Below are positions 43,200 to 51,843 of a stretch of 64,000 nt of DNA, piece after piece. A model generated the notes under the pieces. It saw nothing but the letters and a program-made list of their open reading frames with translations. It was not told the origin of the DNA and did not search any database. This DNA comes from Dyadobacter sp. 50-39 (lineage in GTDB: Bacteria; Bacteroidota; Bacteroidia; Cytophagales; Spirosomataceae), in assembly GCA_001898145.1 (NCBI GenBank), contig MKSR01000029.1, positions 310,001 to 374,000 of the forward strand, read 5' to 3'. Made by a program: the position numbers and the translations under genes. The stretch's first letter is position 1; each line of letters opens with the position of its first letter.

Positions 43200-43246
43200 C
43201 AGGCAGGTGCAATAAATTAACAGAATCAGGATACTTCGAAAGTAAG

Positions 43247-43276
43247 AAAAGGAGATGGTAAATACATACCATCTCC
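43247..43276 (-). terminator. Terminator-like hairpin between susD and the FG-GAP gene
   Basis: GGAGATGGTA / TACCATCTCC with loop AATACA reads on the minus strand into TTTTCTTACTTT. It lies about 30 bases past the susD stop and about 50 bases before the FG-GAP start, so it should attenuate read-through. A copy of ACCTGACTAA precedes it. Confidence 0.72.
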
Positions 43277-43302
43277 CATAAATTAGTCAGGTTTGAAAAT
43301 GC

Positions 43303-45042
43303 TTAGAAACCAGGGTTCTGTTTCAGAACATCAGTTCCCTGAAGGTCAATCTGTCCTTGTGGTATCGGCAACAATTCATATTTGGTCGCAAACTTGGCAT
43401 TACCCAATGCACCGGTCAGCTTTTTGGACTCGTAAGTGAGGTATGCATTGAGCTCTTTGTCAGCAACTCCCCAGCGCACCAAGTCGTAGAACCGGTGTCC
43501 TTCCAGGTTGAGTTCGAGCTTCCTTTCAAACCTTACAGCAGCGCGGGCCGCTTCTTTATCTGTCCAGGCAGTTTTGTAAGTACCGATCACATATTTCGCC
43601 GCCGGCGCACCGCTTTTCATTACAAAACCATCCGGATTTGCAGCGCGGGCACGCACCATGTTTACATATTCACGTGCTTTTTCCAGTGTACCTGCTTCAA
43701 TTTCAGCTTCCGCCGCCATGAGAAGTACATCGGCAAAACGGATCACCGTGTAATTGATGGCGGTATAGCCGGGTGTCCATGAGCTGTTATCCTGCAAAGA
43801 ACCCACGTCTGTTTTATAATAAGCGAACTTTTTGGGGCTATACGGCCCCCCGTTTGCCTGGTTACGGATCCAGTCTGCGCCCGGGTGATCGATCCAGTCA
43901 AGGAACGGGATACCGCGACGACCTACTGAATGGTCGAGGCGCGGATCCAGGTTACCGGCATCAGGGGTGAATTTGTCTTTGGAGAGCAAACCCATATCCG
44001 ACACCACTGCATTCTTGTCGGAATTGTACGAACCATCGAGCAGCGGCAAGCCGTTGGCGTCGGTGCGGTGCGAGTTTACCATTTCAAAGCTGGGCTGGAA
44101 GAAGCCGCAGCAGTTACCAGGGCCATTTGCACCGGTGTTGTAAGGCCAGTTAAGGTCAAACTCAGGGTTCGCATTGTTCACACTACCTGTATTGGCCGCA
44201 GCCTGCACTGCAAAAACAGATTCCGTATTGTTGTCATTCGAAGCACGGAACACGTCGGCATATTTAGGCACAAGCGCATATTTTTTACCATTGGTAGTCT
44301 GGCCGCTCGCGATGATCTGATCGAAGAGCGTTTTCGCTTCCTGGTATTTCTTTTGATAAAGATATGCTTTGGCCAGGTACGAAGCCGCCGCCCATTTGTT
44401 GGCACGTCCTACCGCATCCTGTGTTGCGGGCAGGTTATCGAAAGCGAATTTAAAATCCGCCTCGATTTTCGGCCAAAGGTCTGCATCGTTTTTCACTTTC
44501 TCTATGCCGGAGCCGTAGTCTACCGACTCGTCCACATATGGCGTATTACCGTATGTTTTTTTCAGCTCAAAATAATAGTGTCCGCGTAAAAAGCGCGCTT
44601 CCGCAGAGATCCGCGTCTTGGTGGCGTCTGTCACTTCGGCATCAGCTTTGGCGACGAGGCGCAGCACAGCATTCGCACGGGAAATCCCTTCATAGTTACC
44701 CTGCCATTTTTCGGCGATAACCCCCTGTGTGCTCAGGTATTCGTAGCGCTGGATCGGGTTAATGTCACTGTAATCGCCGGGGTCGGTACCTTTATTGGCA
44801 TCCCCGCCGCGGATACTTCCCCAAACCCAGTTGCTTGGGCTGGCCATCCTGCCCCCTGCGCCCTTGCCGTTGATCTGGCCATAAACGGCGATCAACGCAC
44901 CTTCAAGCCCTTTTGTGGAGGTAAGAAGCCCTTCACTCACCGCGCCAGTGGCCGGTTTTTCCAGAAAACTTTCTTTGCAGGAGAAAAACACCGTCATGAC
45001 GCCGGCGACAATCACCATACTATTAGTTAATATCTTTTTCAT
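43303..45042 (-). CDS. SusD/RagB-family nutrient uptake lipoprotein
   Basis: This SusD-type surface lipoprotein of 579 residues has lipobox Cys22 (GVMTVFFSC-KESFLEK). Typical segments are WQGNYEGISRANAVL, ARFLRGHYYFELKKTYG, AASYLAKAYLYQKKY and, near the C-terminus, RFERKLELNLEGHRFYDLVRWG and YELLPIPQGQIDLQG. Cys311-Cys312 lie in NCCGFFQPS, matching the SusD at 34152-35930. The gene is intact although the susC directly upstream (52-base gap) has a stop codon in its junction motif. Confidence 0.96.
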   Translation of the reverse strand: MKKILTNSMVIVAGVMTVFFSCKESFLEKPATGAVSEGLLTSTKGLEGALIAVYGQINGKGAGGRMASPSNWVWGSIRGGDANKGTDPGDYSDINPIQRYEYLSTQGVIAEKWQGNYEGISRANAVLRLVAKADAEVTDATKTRISAEARFLRGHYYFELKKTYGNTPYVDESVDYGSGIEKVKNDADLWPKIEADFKFAFDNLPATQDAVGRANKWAAASYLAKAYLYQKKYQEAKTLFDQIIASGQTTNGKKYALVPKYADVFRASNDNNTESVFAVQAAANTGSVNNANPEFDLNWPYNTGANGPGNCCGFFQPSFEMVNSHRTDANGLPLLDGSYNSDKNAVVSDMGLLSKDKFTPDAGNLDPRLDHSVGRRGIPFLDWIDHPGADWIRNQANGGPYSPKKFAYYKTDVGSLQDNSSWTPGYTAINYTVIRFADVLLMAAEAEIEAGTLEKAREYVNMVRARAANPDGFVMKSGAPAAKYVIGTYKTAWTDKEAARAAVRFERKLELNLEGHRFYDLVRWGVADKELNAYLTYESKKLTGALGNAKFATKYELLPIPQGQIDLQGTDVLKQNPGF

Positions 45043-45093
45043 CGATTCCGAATATTAATGATTCATTCAATGTAGAAACAGCCTGTTCAGAGA

Positions 45094-48000
45094 TTAGAAA
45101 CCAAGGTTTACACCGAAAACCCAGCTTCTTGTTACAGGATAGTTACCCACATCGATCCCGAATTGCGTGTCCGCGTTACCACCCACACCCGGGTCAAGGC
45201 CCTGGTATTTGGAGATTGTGAAAATGTTGTTCGCTGAGGCATAGAATCTCAGTTTCTGCATTTTCAGCTTGGCCAGCAACGTTTTGGGCAGGTTATAGCC
45301 CAGCGAAATATTCTGCATTCTTACATAGTTACCGTTCTCTACATAGAAAGAGTTGGCCTGTGTATTGGTACTGAAGTTCGAAGCGCTTTCAAAAATAGGG
45401 ATAGTAGCACCGGTGTTCGATGGCGACCAGGAATCTTTCACCCTCTCGCTGATAGCCGCACCTGCGAACGATGGATAGAAGTCCGTAAACCATTTAGACG
45501 CATTGAAAATCTTGTTACCAACCGAGGTATACATATAAGTTTCAATCTCGAAGTTCAGGTAAGTGAGTTTGAGGTTCAAACCGCCTGTGAATTTCGGAAC
45601 AGGGCTACCGAGATATTTACGGTCGTCGGCGTTGATCACATTGTCGCCATTCACGTCTTCGTAACGGAAGCGACCGATGCCTTTACCATCCTGTGCCGGT
45701 GCACGATCCACTTCTTCCTGCGTTTGGAACAGCCCTGTTACTCCATAGCCATAGAATGCGGAAAGCGAATAGCCCAGTTGGTTACGGATCGGCTGAAGAC
45801 CGCGATAGCCCGGGTTGATACCCGCGAGGTATTTGTCGCCACCCAGGTCACCAATTTCGTTTTTGAGCACGCTACCAGTCACATTCAGCTCGTAGCCCAG
45901 CTTGCTGCCGGCCTTTCCTTTGGTGATCACCTGGAAGTCGATACCCTTATTGGTAATCGTTCCCGCGTTCACGTACGGAGGCGTCGCACCCGAGCCTACC
46001 ACTGCCGGTACACCTTTCTGGAACAGCAGGTCTTTGGAATCTTTTTGCCAGAAGTCGAGGATTACATCCAGTTTGCCGTTCAGGAATGTCGCGTCAAAAC
46101 CGATGTTTTTCGTTACGCTGGTTTCCCATTTAGCATCGGCATTGCCCAGTTTGCTGCGATAGTATCCTTCGGCGGCGCTGGTGTTGGAACCTGTAATGTC
46201 GTAAGCTGATGTTCCGATACCCGCAGAGTAGAGGCTGTACTGGTTATCGGGACGCACCGCATTGGAGTTACCCATTGTACCATAACCTCCGCGGATTTTC
46301 AGGTCGCTCAGGAAAGTAACACCTTTCATGAAGTTTTCGGAAGTAACACGCCATGCTACCGATACCGCCGGGAATACCCCGTAACGGTTGGCGGCACCGA
46401 AGCGTGATGAACCGTCGCGACGCAGCACCCCGGAAACAATGTACCGGTCATTGAAGATGTAATTCAAACGACCGAAGAGTGAGTAGAATGTCACCCCGTT
46501 GTCGAGCTGGCTGTTGGTCACTTTCGACGATACGTTCGACATGTTCACATAGTTGATGTCATTCGAGAACGGGTTCAAACCAGAAGCCTGCAAATCGCGG
46601 CTCTTGCCGGTGTTCAATGCTTCCTGGCCTACCAAAACGTCCAGGTTGTGCAAGCCGAAAGTCTTCCGGTATTGCGCGGTGTTGGTAAACGTCCACGCAA
46701 AGCGATAGCCGGAACCTTCGCCATAACCTACGGCCGAGTTGTTTTCTGAGTTCTCGTACTGGCGGCGTGAGTAGTTCCAGTAAGTGTAGTTATTGTACTG
46801 ACCACCCAGGCTGGAACGCAATGTCAAGTTCTCGATCGGATCGAATTCCAGGTATACATTACCAAAGCCGTTGGCATTGAATGCATTGTTATTTTTCATA
46901 CCATCCCGGGTCGCCACTGGGTTTCTCGGGTTGTTGAAACCTTTTGCCGCTGTTCCCGCATAGCCGCCAAACTCATCGTAAACAGGGATGATGGAAGGCA
47001 TCCGGAATGCGCTGAGGATATCATTTTCATCGTTTGCAACACCCTGGCCGTTGTTGGCACCACCGATACCCAGCACCTGGCGGTAAGTACCCTGGATATT
47101 TTCTCCGAACCGAAGATTTTTAAGGATGTTGAATTCGGTATTTACACGGAAAGTGTAGCGTTTGAAGCTGTTGTTCAAAAGAATACCTTTCTGATCCTGC
47201 AAGCCAAGGCCTACGAAATAGCGCCCATTTTCACCACCGCCTGAGAAACCCAGCGAGTGGCGGGTCACGGGCGCTGTGCGGGTGATGGCATCGTACCAGT
47301 CAGTACCGGCCCGGTTGGCCCTCACCACCTGATAAACGGAACCCGCCGTAGGATCTACGTTGTATTTTTTACGTTCTGCTGCCAGATCGACATTGCCGGT
47401 CACGCCGTACGTTCCGCCCACCATCAGGTAGTCGGGAATGACAGGTGTTGCGCCGGTTCCAAACTGCGGGTGCGTCCAGTTCTGATCGCCTGGTTTCCAG
47501 CCTGAGTTGCGGAACGCATTCCAGGTCCAGTCTGCAAAATCAGTCGGGTTCATCATTTTCTGGCCACTGCCCGGAGTCGTAAAACCAACGAGCCCGTCAT
47601 AGGTCACGCTCAGCTTCCTGTTGCGGGTTCCTTTTTTGGTGGTATAAACGACCACACCCGCCGCTGCGCGTGCACCATAAATAGATGCTGCGGCTGCATC
47701 CTTAAGGACAGTGGTCTGGTCGATATCGTCCGGATTGAGGAAGTCCGTAGAACCTACGGGTACCCCGTCGACAATATACAATGGTTCATTAGCCTCGAAC
47801 GAACCGAAACCGCGTACACGGATCTGGCTGTTCGTACCGGGCTGACCATTCGTAATAACAGTCACCCCTGCAACACGTCCCTGCAACTGCTGCTCCACGT
47901 TTCCGGAAGGAACTGCTGTAAGGTCCTTTGCTTTAACGAGCGCTACCGACCCGGAAGTTTCGCGGCGTTTGTCGGTCGTTTAACCGGTTACAACCACTTC

Positions 48001-48327
48001 TTCCAATGCCGCTACGTCGTCCTCCATTTTCACATCGAGCACCGATTGGTTGCCCACAGTGACCTCTTTCGTTTTGTAGCCGACAAAGCTGATGACGAGC
48101 ACATCTTTGTCCGACCTGACATTAATTGCAAAACGACCCTCCGCATCGGTATTCGACCCGATCTGCGTACCCTTGATCAAAATGGTAGCTCCGGGAATTC
48201 CTGTACCCGCGGGATCTGACACTACGCCAGTCACCCTCCGATCCTGTGCAAAAGCCGAAAAAACGGTGAAGAAAATGAGGAGGAAAGTGAAGCAACCCCG
48301 GACGGGATCTTTGTAGATTATTTTCAT
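45094..48327 (-). pseudogene. SusC/RagA-family transporter interrupted by an in-frame TAA
   Basis: This is a full-length SusC frame of about 1078 codons with one internal stop. Codons from 48327 give the signal peptide, regulatory-like domain and EEVVVTG. The next codon, 47980-47982, is TAA, followed in the same frame by TTDKRRETSGSV, QQLQGRVAG, the plug and a complete barrel ending in FGVNLGF. The expected residue is Tyr (VTGY), so a single base change of TAC or TAT explains it. The apparent restart at GTG 47898 lacks a signal peptide and half of the junction and plug start, so a separate functional protein is unlikely. The downstream SusD and FG-GAP genes are intact. A sequencing error, recent mutation or read-through are all possible. 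Confidence 0.85.
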
Positions 48328-48675
48328 ACTCCTTAGTTAGGTTAATAATTTATTAGGCACATCAAATCTATCACTATTTAATCAAAATATTATACATAGA
48401 AAAGCCCAGTTTTTATTTTTTGACAGAATAGTACTAAAAATGGATAAAATAATGTCACATATATTCACCTTTGGTTACTTATTGGTTTCATCTCAAAAAA
48501 GCGCCTTAATCGTTTAAGGAGAGCATTTTTATACGATATTACCCTAACAAGTGCAAAAAATGGTTACAAAACAGGTACAGCACCCCCCATTGGAAGATGT
48601 GCCGTGGCAGGCACTCACAAAGTAGTGAGTGATATTCGAGAAGGTTACGGATATTAATATACGCAAAACGAAATG
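48328..48675. other. Intergenic region upstream of the interrupted susC
   Basis: This 348-base gap is AT-rich next to susC, with the leader ACCTAACTAA directly before AGGAG and the ATG. Near the other end, CACTCAC / GTGAGTG (48612-48631) forms a 7-bp stem with a 6-base loop but no T-run. No ORF or RNA gene is supported. Confidence 0.5.
48363..48370 (-). promoter_or_regulatory. -7 box of the interrupted susC
   Basis: TAGATTTG on the minus strand matches TAnnTTTG and lies 35 bases before the start codon, close to the 33 bases at the susC of 39157. No clear TTG lies at the right distance. Confidence 0.38.
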
Positions 48676-49815
48676 CTACTCGTCGCGTTTCCAGTCGGCT
48701 GGGAGGAGATTAGAGAAACGGTCGTTGCCGAGATCTCCGGCGATTTCGAAACCCATCGGCATCACTACCCAGCCTTGCGGCGTGATGACCATATATCCTT
48801 GGGGAAGCGTGATCTGAGTGTAGGCATAGGGCATATCGGCATAAGGAGACCTGCCATGCCGGTTCATATTGAAAACTTCGAGCTGCGTGAGCGACACTAC
48901 CAGCCGCTCCGTCGACAATTCTCCCGGCCGCACCAAGCGCATACCTCGCACCGGCTCGATGCGGTTGTGAATGTGGTTCGTGATGGCATTATAGCCATTG
49001 GTACTTCGCACCGATTTAAATATGCGGAGAGAATCGGGAATGGCCTGAAAAACCTTGAAGCCTTGTTCCTGCAAACTATCCGCCACCATGCTGGTCAGCA
49101 AATGCTTAAGTGAGCCTTTATAAGCCTCTTTCTGGTTGGCCCGCCAGAGCTTGCGCTGCGCGTCGTCTTTCGGCACCAGCAATTCAAAACGCGTGGCACC
49201 GCCGTAATAGACTTTTCCGTTGAAATAATCAAAATCATCCAGATCCTGGTGAATGCGGTACCCCAGCGCGTAGTTCTCTATAATGAGCGGCTTGGTGGTT
49301 TGCGCACCCAAATGCCCGTCGTCATCCTCGGAGATGCGCAGTGCTTCCGGATTGACCACTTTGCACAGCTTGCTGAATTTCCCACGTCCGAGCAGTTCCC
49401 GGATAATGATCTTCAAATGCTTCTCCCGCTTCTTATTCTTCTTGGCCACAATGGTCACGCCTTTCAACTCCTGCCCTTCCCGCAGTTTGAAAACGACGGT
49501 CTTCGTTCCAGGCTGTTCAAAACGCAGGGTTTGCTTCACAGTCTCATACCCAAGAAACGACACCACCAGTTCCAGATTCCCCACTGCCAGGTTCGGCAGC
49601 CGGTAGTTGCCGTTTTCATCCGAATTGGTCCCTATGGTGGAATTATTGATAAATACATTGGCGAATGGCAGCGGCTTTCCGGTCTTTTCGTCGGTAACCC
49701 TGCCTGTGAGGGTAACCGTGCCAGCCTGTTGTGCGTACGTGCAGGTACACCACAGGATAACGATCAATGTCAGTAAGCAACGGTGAAGGGATATGCGGTT
49801 CTGGATCGGGTGCAT
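48676..49815 (-). CDS. Exported carboxypeptidase-regulatory-like domain protein
   Basis: This protein of 379 residues has a signal peptide (ending CTCTYAQQA) and one carboxypeptidase-D-regulatory-like beta-sandwich (about 32-115: LTGRVTDEKTGKPLPFANVFI, NGNYRLPNLAVGN). A larger C-terminal region of the kind found alone in many Bacteroidota follows, without a TonB barrel. Motifs include IIENYALGYRIHQDLDDF and VYYGGATRFELL. The function of this family is not known; an outer-membrane or periplasmic role is assumed. The start is ATG 49815, with TTG just before it. It follows the SusCD-lipoprotein group but has its own -7 box at 49838-49845. Confidence 0.85.
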   Translation of the reverse strand: MHPIQNRISLHRCLLTLIVILWCTCTYAQQAGTVTLTGRVTDEKTGKPLPFANVFINNSTIGTNSDENGNYRLPNLAVGNLELVVSFLGYETVKQTLRFEQPGTKTVVFKLREGQELKGVTIVAKKNKKREKHLKIIIRELLGRGKFSKLCKVVNPEALRISEDDDGHLGAQTTKPLIIENYALGYRIHQDLDDFDYFNGKVYYGGATRFELLVPKDDAQRKLWRANQKEAYKGSLKHLLTSMVADSLQEQGFKVFQAIPDSLRIFKSVRSTNGYNAITNHIHNRIEPVRGMRLVRPGELSTERLVVSLTQLEVFNMNRHGRSPYADMPYAYTQITLPQGYMVITPQGWVVMPMGFEIAGDLGNDRFSNLLPADWKRDE

Positions 49816-49837
49816 CAATGTTCAAAGCTTTAAACCT

Positions 49838-49845
49838 CAAAGATA
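49838..49845 (-). promoter_or_regulatory. -7 box within an inverted repeat before the carboxypeptidase-like gene
   Basis: TATCTTTG (minus strand) fits TAnnTTTG and lies 22 bases before ATG 49815. It sits in the loop of an imperfect inverted repeat (TTCAAAG...CTTTGAA, about 49821-49869). No TTG is found at 19-21 bases. Confidence 0.4.
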
Positions 49846-49917
49846 AAAGAGGAGTTTGTAAACTTTGAACCGATACCCCAAATACTCTTCCGACGTTGCA
49901 TATCCCTTTCACCTATC

Positions 49918-50394
49918 CTACGGCTTGGTTTTCAATGTGGCTGTTTTCTGCGAAGAAGCCAGCGCATTCTCAGCAATTACCTCCGCAAAAATCGTGGAAG
50001 TAACATTCCGGCCCTTCGGCGCTGTGACAGGCACTTTCATGACGTAATTGCGAAGTTCTGTATCGTACTTCTGCGCACCCGCGGGCACCGTTGCGAGAAG
50101 TGTCTGCGTGCCGGAGGCCGTCGGTGCCGAGTATACCCTAAATTCTTTCACAGGCACTTCCGAAGTATATTCGATATTCACGTTCACTGTACTGAGGGAA
50201 TCGACGGTCGTAGTTGTTTGCAGCACGCCGGCTGCATTGTAAACTTTCGCATCGCCCAGCCACACCACCGCGATCTGCGCCACTTTCCCATTGCTTACCA
50301 GCAACTCTTCAAACAAATCGGGTTCTTCATAGCACCCTGTGAGCAACAGCGTGGATGCCAGACAGGCAAGGGTATATTTCAGGATATGTTTCAT
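49918..50394 (-). CDS. Small lipoprotein of a SusCD locus
   Basis: This lipoprotein of 158 residues has lipobox Cys21 (STLLLTGC-YEEPDLFEE). The body is beta-rich with an Ig-like pattern (VDSLSTVNVNIEYTSEVPVKEFRVYSAP, YVMKVPVTAPKGRNVTSTIFAEVIAENALASSQ). I do not recognise a named family. It starts 24 bases after the SusD stop, so it is part of the SusCD operon. By analogy with SusE/SusF-type accessory lipoproteins it may bind substrate at the surface, but no sequence similarity to those is visible. Confidence 0.8.
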   Translation of the reverse strand: MKHILKYTLACLASTLLLTGCYEEPDLFEELLVSNGKVAQIAVVWLGDAKVYNAAGVLQTTTTVDSLSTVNVNIEYTSEVPVKEFRVYSAPTASGTQTLLATVPAGAQKYDTELRNYVMKVPVTAPKGRNVTSTIFAEVIAENALASSQKTATLKTKP

Positions 50395-50418
50395 GATATG
50401 TCAGTTTGAAAAAAAGTC

Positions 50419-51837
50419 CTATTGGTTCATCAGCCACATGTTCACTTGCGGGTCTTTCTGGTTGGCCAGCACGGTTTTCGAGTTGCGGGTAATCTCCGAA
50501 TCAGGGTATTTCATGCGCTGAATGCGTTTGCCCTGCAAATCGGGATTGGGATTGGTCGGCATCGGGAAATCGAGGTAAGCGTATTTGCGGATATCGGTCC
50601 AGATGTCGCCGATCAGCAGCATGGATTTGAATTTCTCGGTGATGATTTGCTTCGCCGTCAGCTTAGCAGCACCGACGTCGATCCGCGGATCTTTCAGAAA
50701 ATTTGCGATGTCAGCGGTTTCGACACCTACCTTTTTCATATTGGCAGAAATCATTTCCTGATAAGCCGCATATCCGGCCGCCGAAGTACCTGCCCCCCCA
50801 TTCTGCACCAGCCTCGCCTCGGCTTCAATCGCTTTCAGCTCCGAATACGTCATCATCACCAGCGGCGAATTAATGGTCGAATGCCATGCTTTATTATTCA
50901 AATCGACCGTAGAGCCGCTCCCCGAGCCCGGCACAACGCCGGCATAAACGGTCTGATTGTTTTTCAGCCCTATCACTTTGGTCAAACGCGGATCTGCAAT
51001 GCCCTGGCCGGTTCCGTTAAAAAGATCGACGATCGTATTTGTGAATGTCACGGAGAGGTTTCCGGTTGTATTCGGGATAGCCACTTTGCTGTACCAGGGG
51101 CTCAGGTTTTTGGAATTGTATTGCAATTGAAAATCATCTTCATTGCCTTTCATTCCTTTTTCCAAAGCGGCCAATGCACTTTCCGCTGCCTGTTGAGGGT
51201 TCCGCAACGAGCCGTGCCAGGCATACCGGGCGCGCAAGGAATGGGCCAGACGCGTCCATTTGGCCAGATCGCCCTGGTAAATGAGATCGTCCTGGCCGGG
51301 TTTTGCCCCCGTATTGCCGCCCAGTTCCGTCACAGCCTCGTCCAGCAACTTGAAAATGGTGGCATACACCTGCTCCTGCGTGTCATAAGCGGGCGAAAAG
51401 TTCTTTTGGTCGGCCTGGCTGTAGGGTACATTCTCCCAGTTTACCGTCGCGATTCCGAGGTTATAAGCCGTCAACACCTTGGCAATGCCCACATAGGCCG
51501 GGGCCGATTCCTTCTGACCTTTGGCAATGATCGCATTGAGCTGCGGGAGCGCATAAAGATACAGATTCGACCAACCCAAGGTGTTATCCGTTTCTGCATA
51601 GGTGTCGATCCCGTTGGCACCCAGCGCACTGCCGAGTTGCTGCGCATACTGGCAAGCGACATAGGCCTGCTGAAAACTCGCTTCTGCGGTGTAAAACTGC
51701 GCGGTAGGAAGCAATTCCTGCATGGTAGCATTGCCCTTGAGCGTCTCGTCGCTGTTCACGTCCAGGAACTTGTCACAGGACGCCAGCAGCAGGCTCAGTA
51801 GCGGCAGTATTTTGAATATGGATCTGATATTTTTCAT
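50419..51837 (-). CDS. SusD/RagB-like nutrient-binding lipoprotein
   Basis: This SusD-like surface lipoprotein of 472 residues has lipobox Cys21 (LLSLLLASC-DKFLDVNSD). WENVPYSQADQ, YDTQEQVYATIFKLLDEAV, WTRLAHSLRARYAWHG and the C-terminal half place it in the SusD-like_2 type together with those at 1-570 and 7407-8957. It begins 6 bases after the SusC stop. The C-terminus (QVNMWLMNQ) is complete. Confidence 0.95.
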   Translation of the reverse strand: MKNIRSIFKILPLLSLLLASCDKFLDVNSDETLKGNATMQELLPTAQFYTAEASFQQAYVACQYAQQLGSALGANGIDTYAETDNTLGWSNLYLYALPQLNAIIAKGQKESAPAYVGIAKVLTAYNLGIATVNWENVPYSQADQKNFSPAYDTQEQVYATIFKLLDEAVTELGGNTGAKPGQDDLIYQGDLAKWTRLAHSLRARYAWHGSLRNPQQAAESALAALEKGMKGNEDDFQLQYNSKNLSPWYSKVAIPNTTGNLSVTFTNTIVDLFNGTGQGIADPRLTKVIGLKNNQTVYAGVVPGSGSGSTVDLNNKAWHSTINSPLVMMTYSELKAIEAEARLVQNGGAGTSAAGYAAYQEMISANMKKVGVETADIANFLKDPRIDVGAAKLTAKQIITEKFKSMLLIGDIWTDIRKYAYLDFPMPTNPNPDLQGKRIQRMKYPDSEITRNSKTVLANQKDPQVNMWLMNQ

Positions 51838-51843
51838 GTTTTT

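Noticed and set aside
45094-47898. Treating the C-terminal part of the interrupted susC as a separate gene starting at GTG 47898
   Set aside because: It would lack a signal peptide and begin inside the plug region, and the 5' part continues in the same frame with conserved sequence. It is one interrupted gene.
48612-48631. CACTCAC/GTGAGTG hairpin as terminator of the carboxypeptidase-like gene
   Set aside because: No T-run follows on either strand and the stem is only 7 bp, so it is unlikely to terminate transcription.
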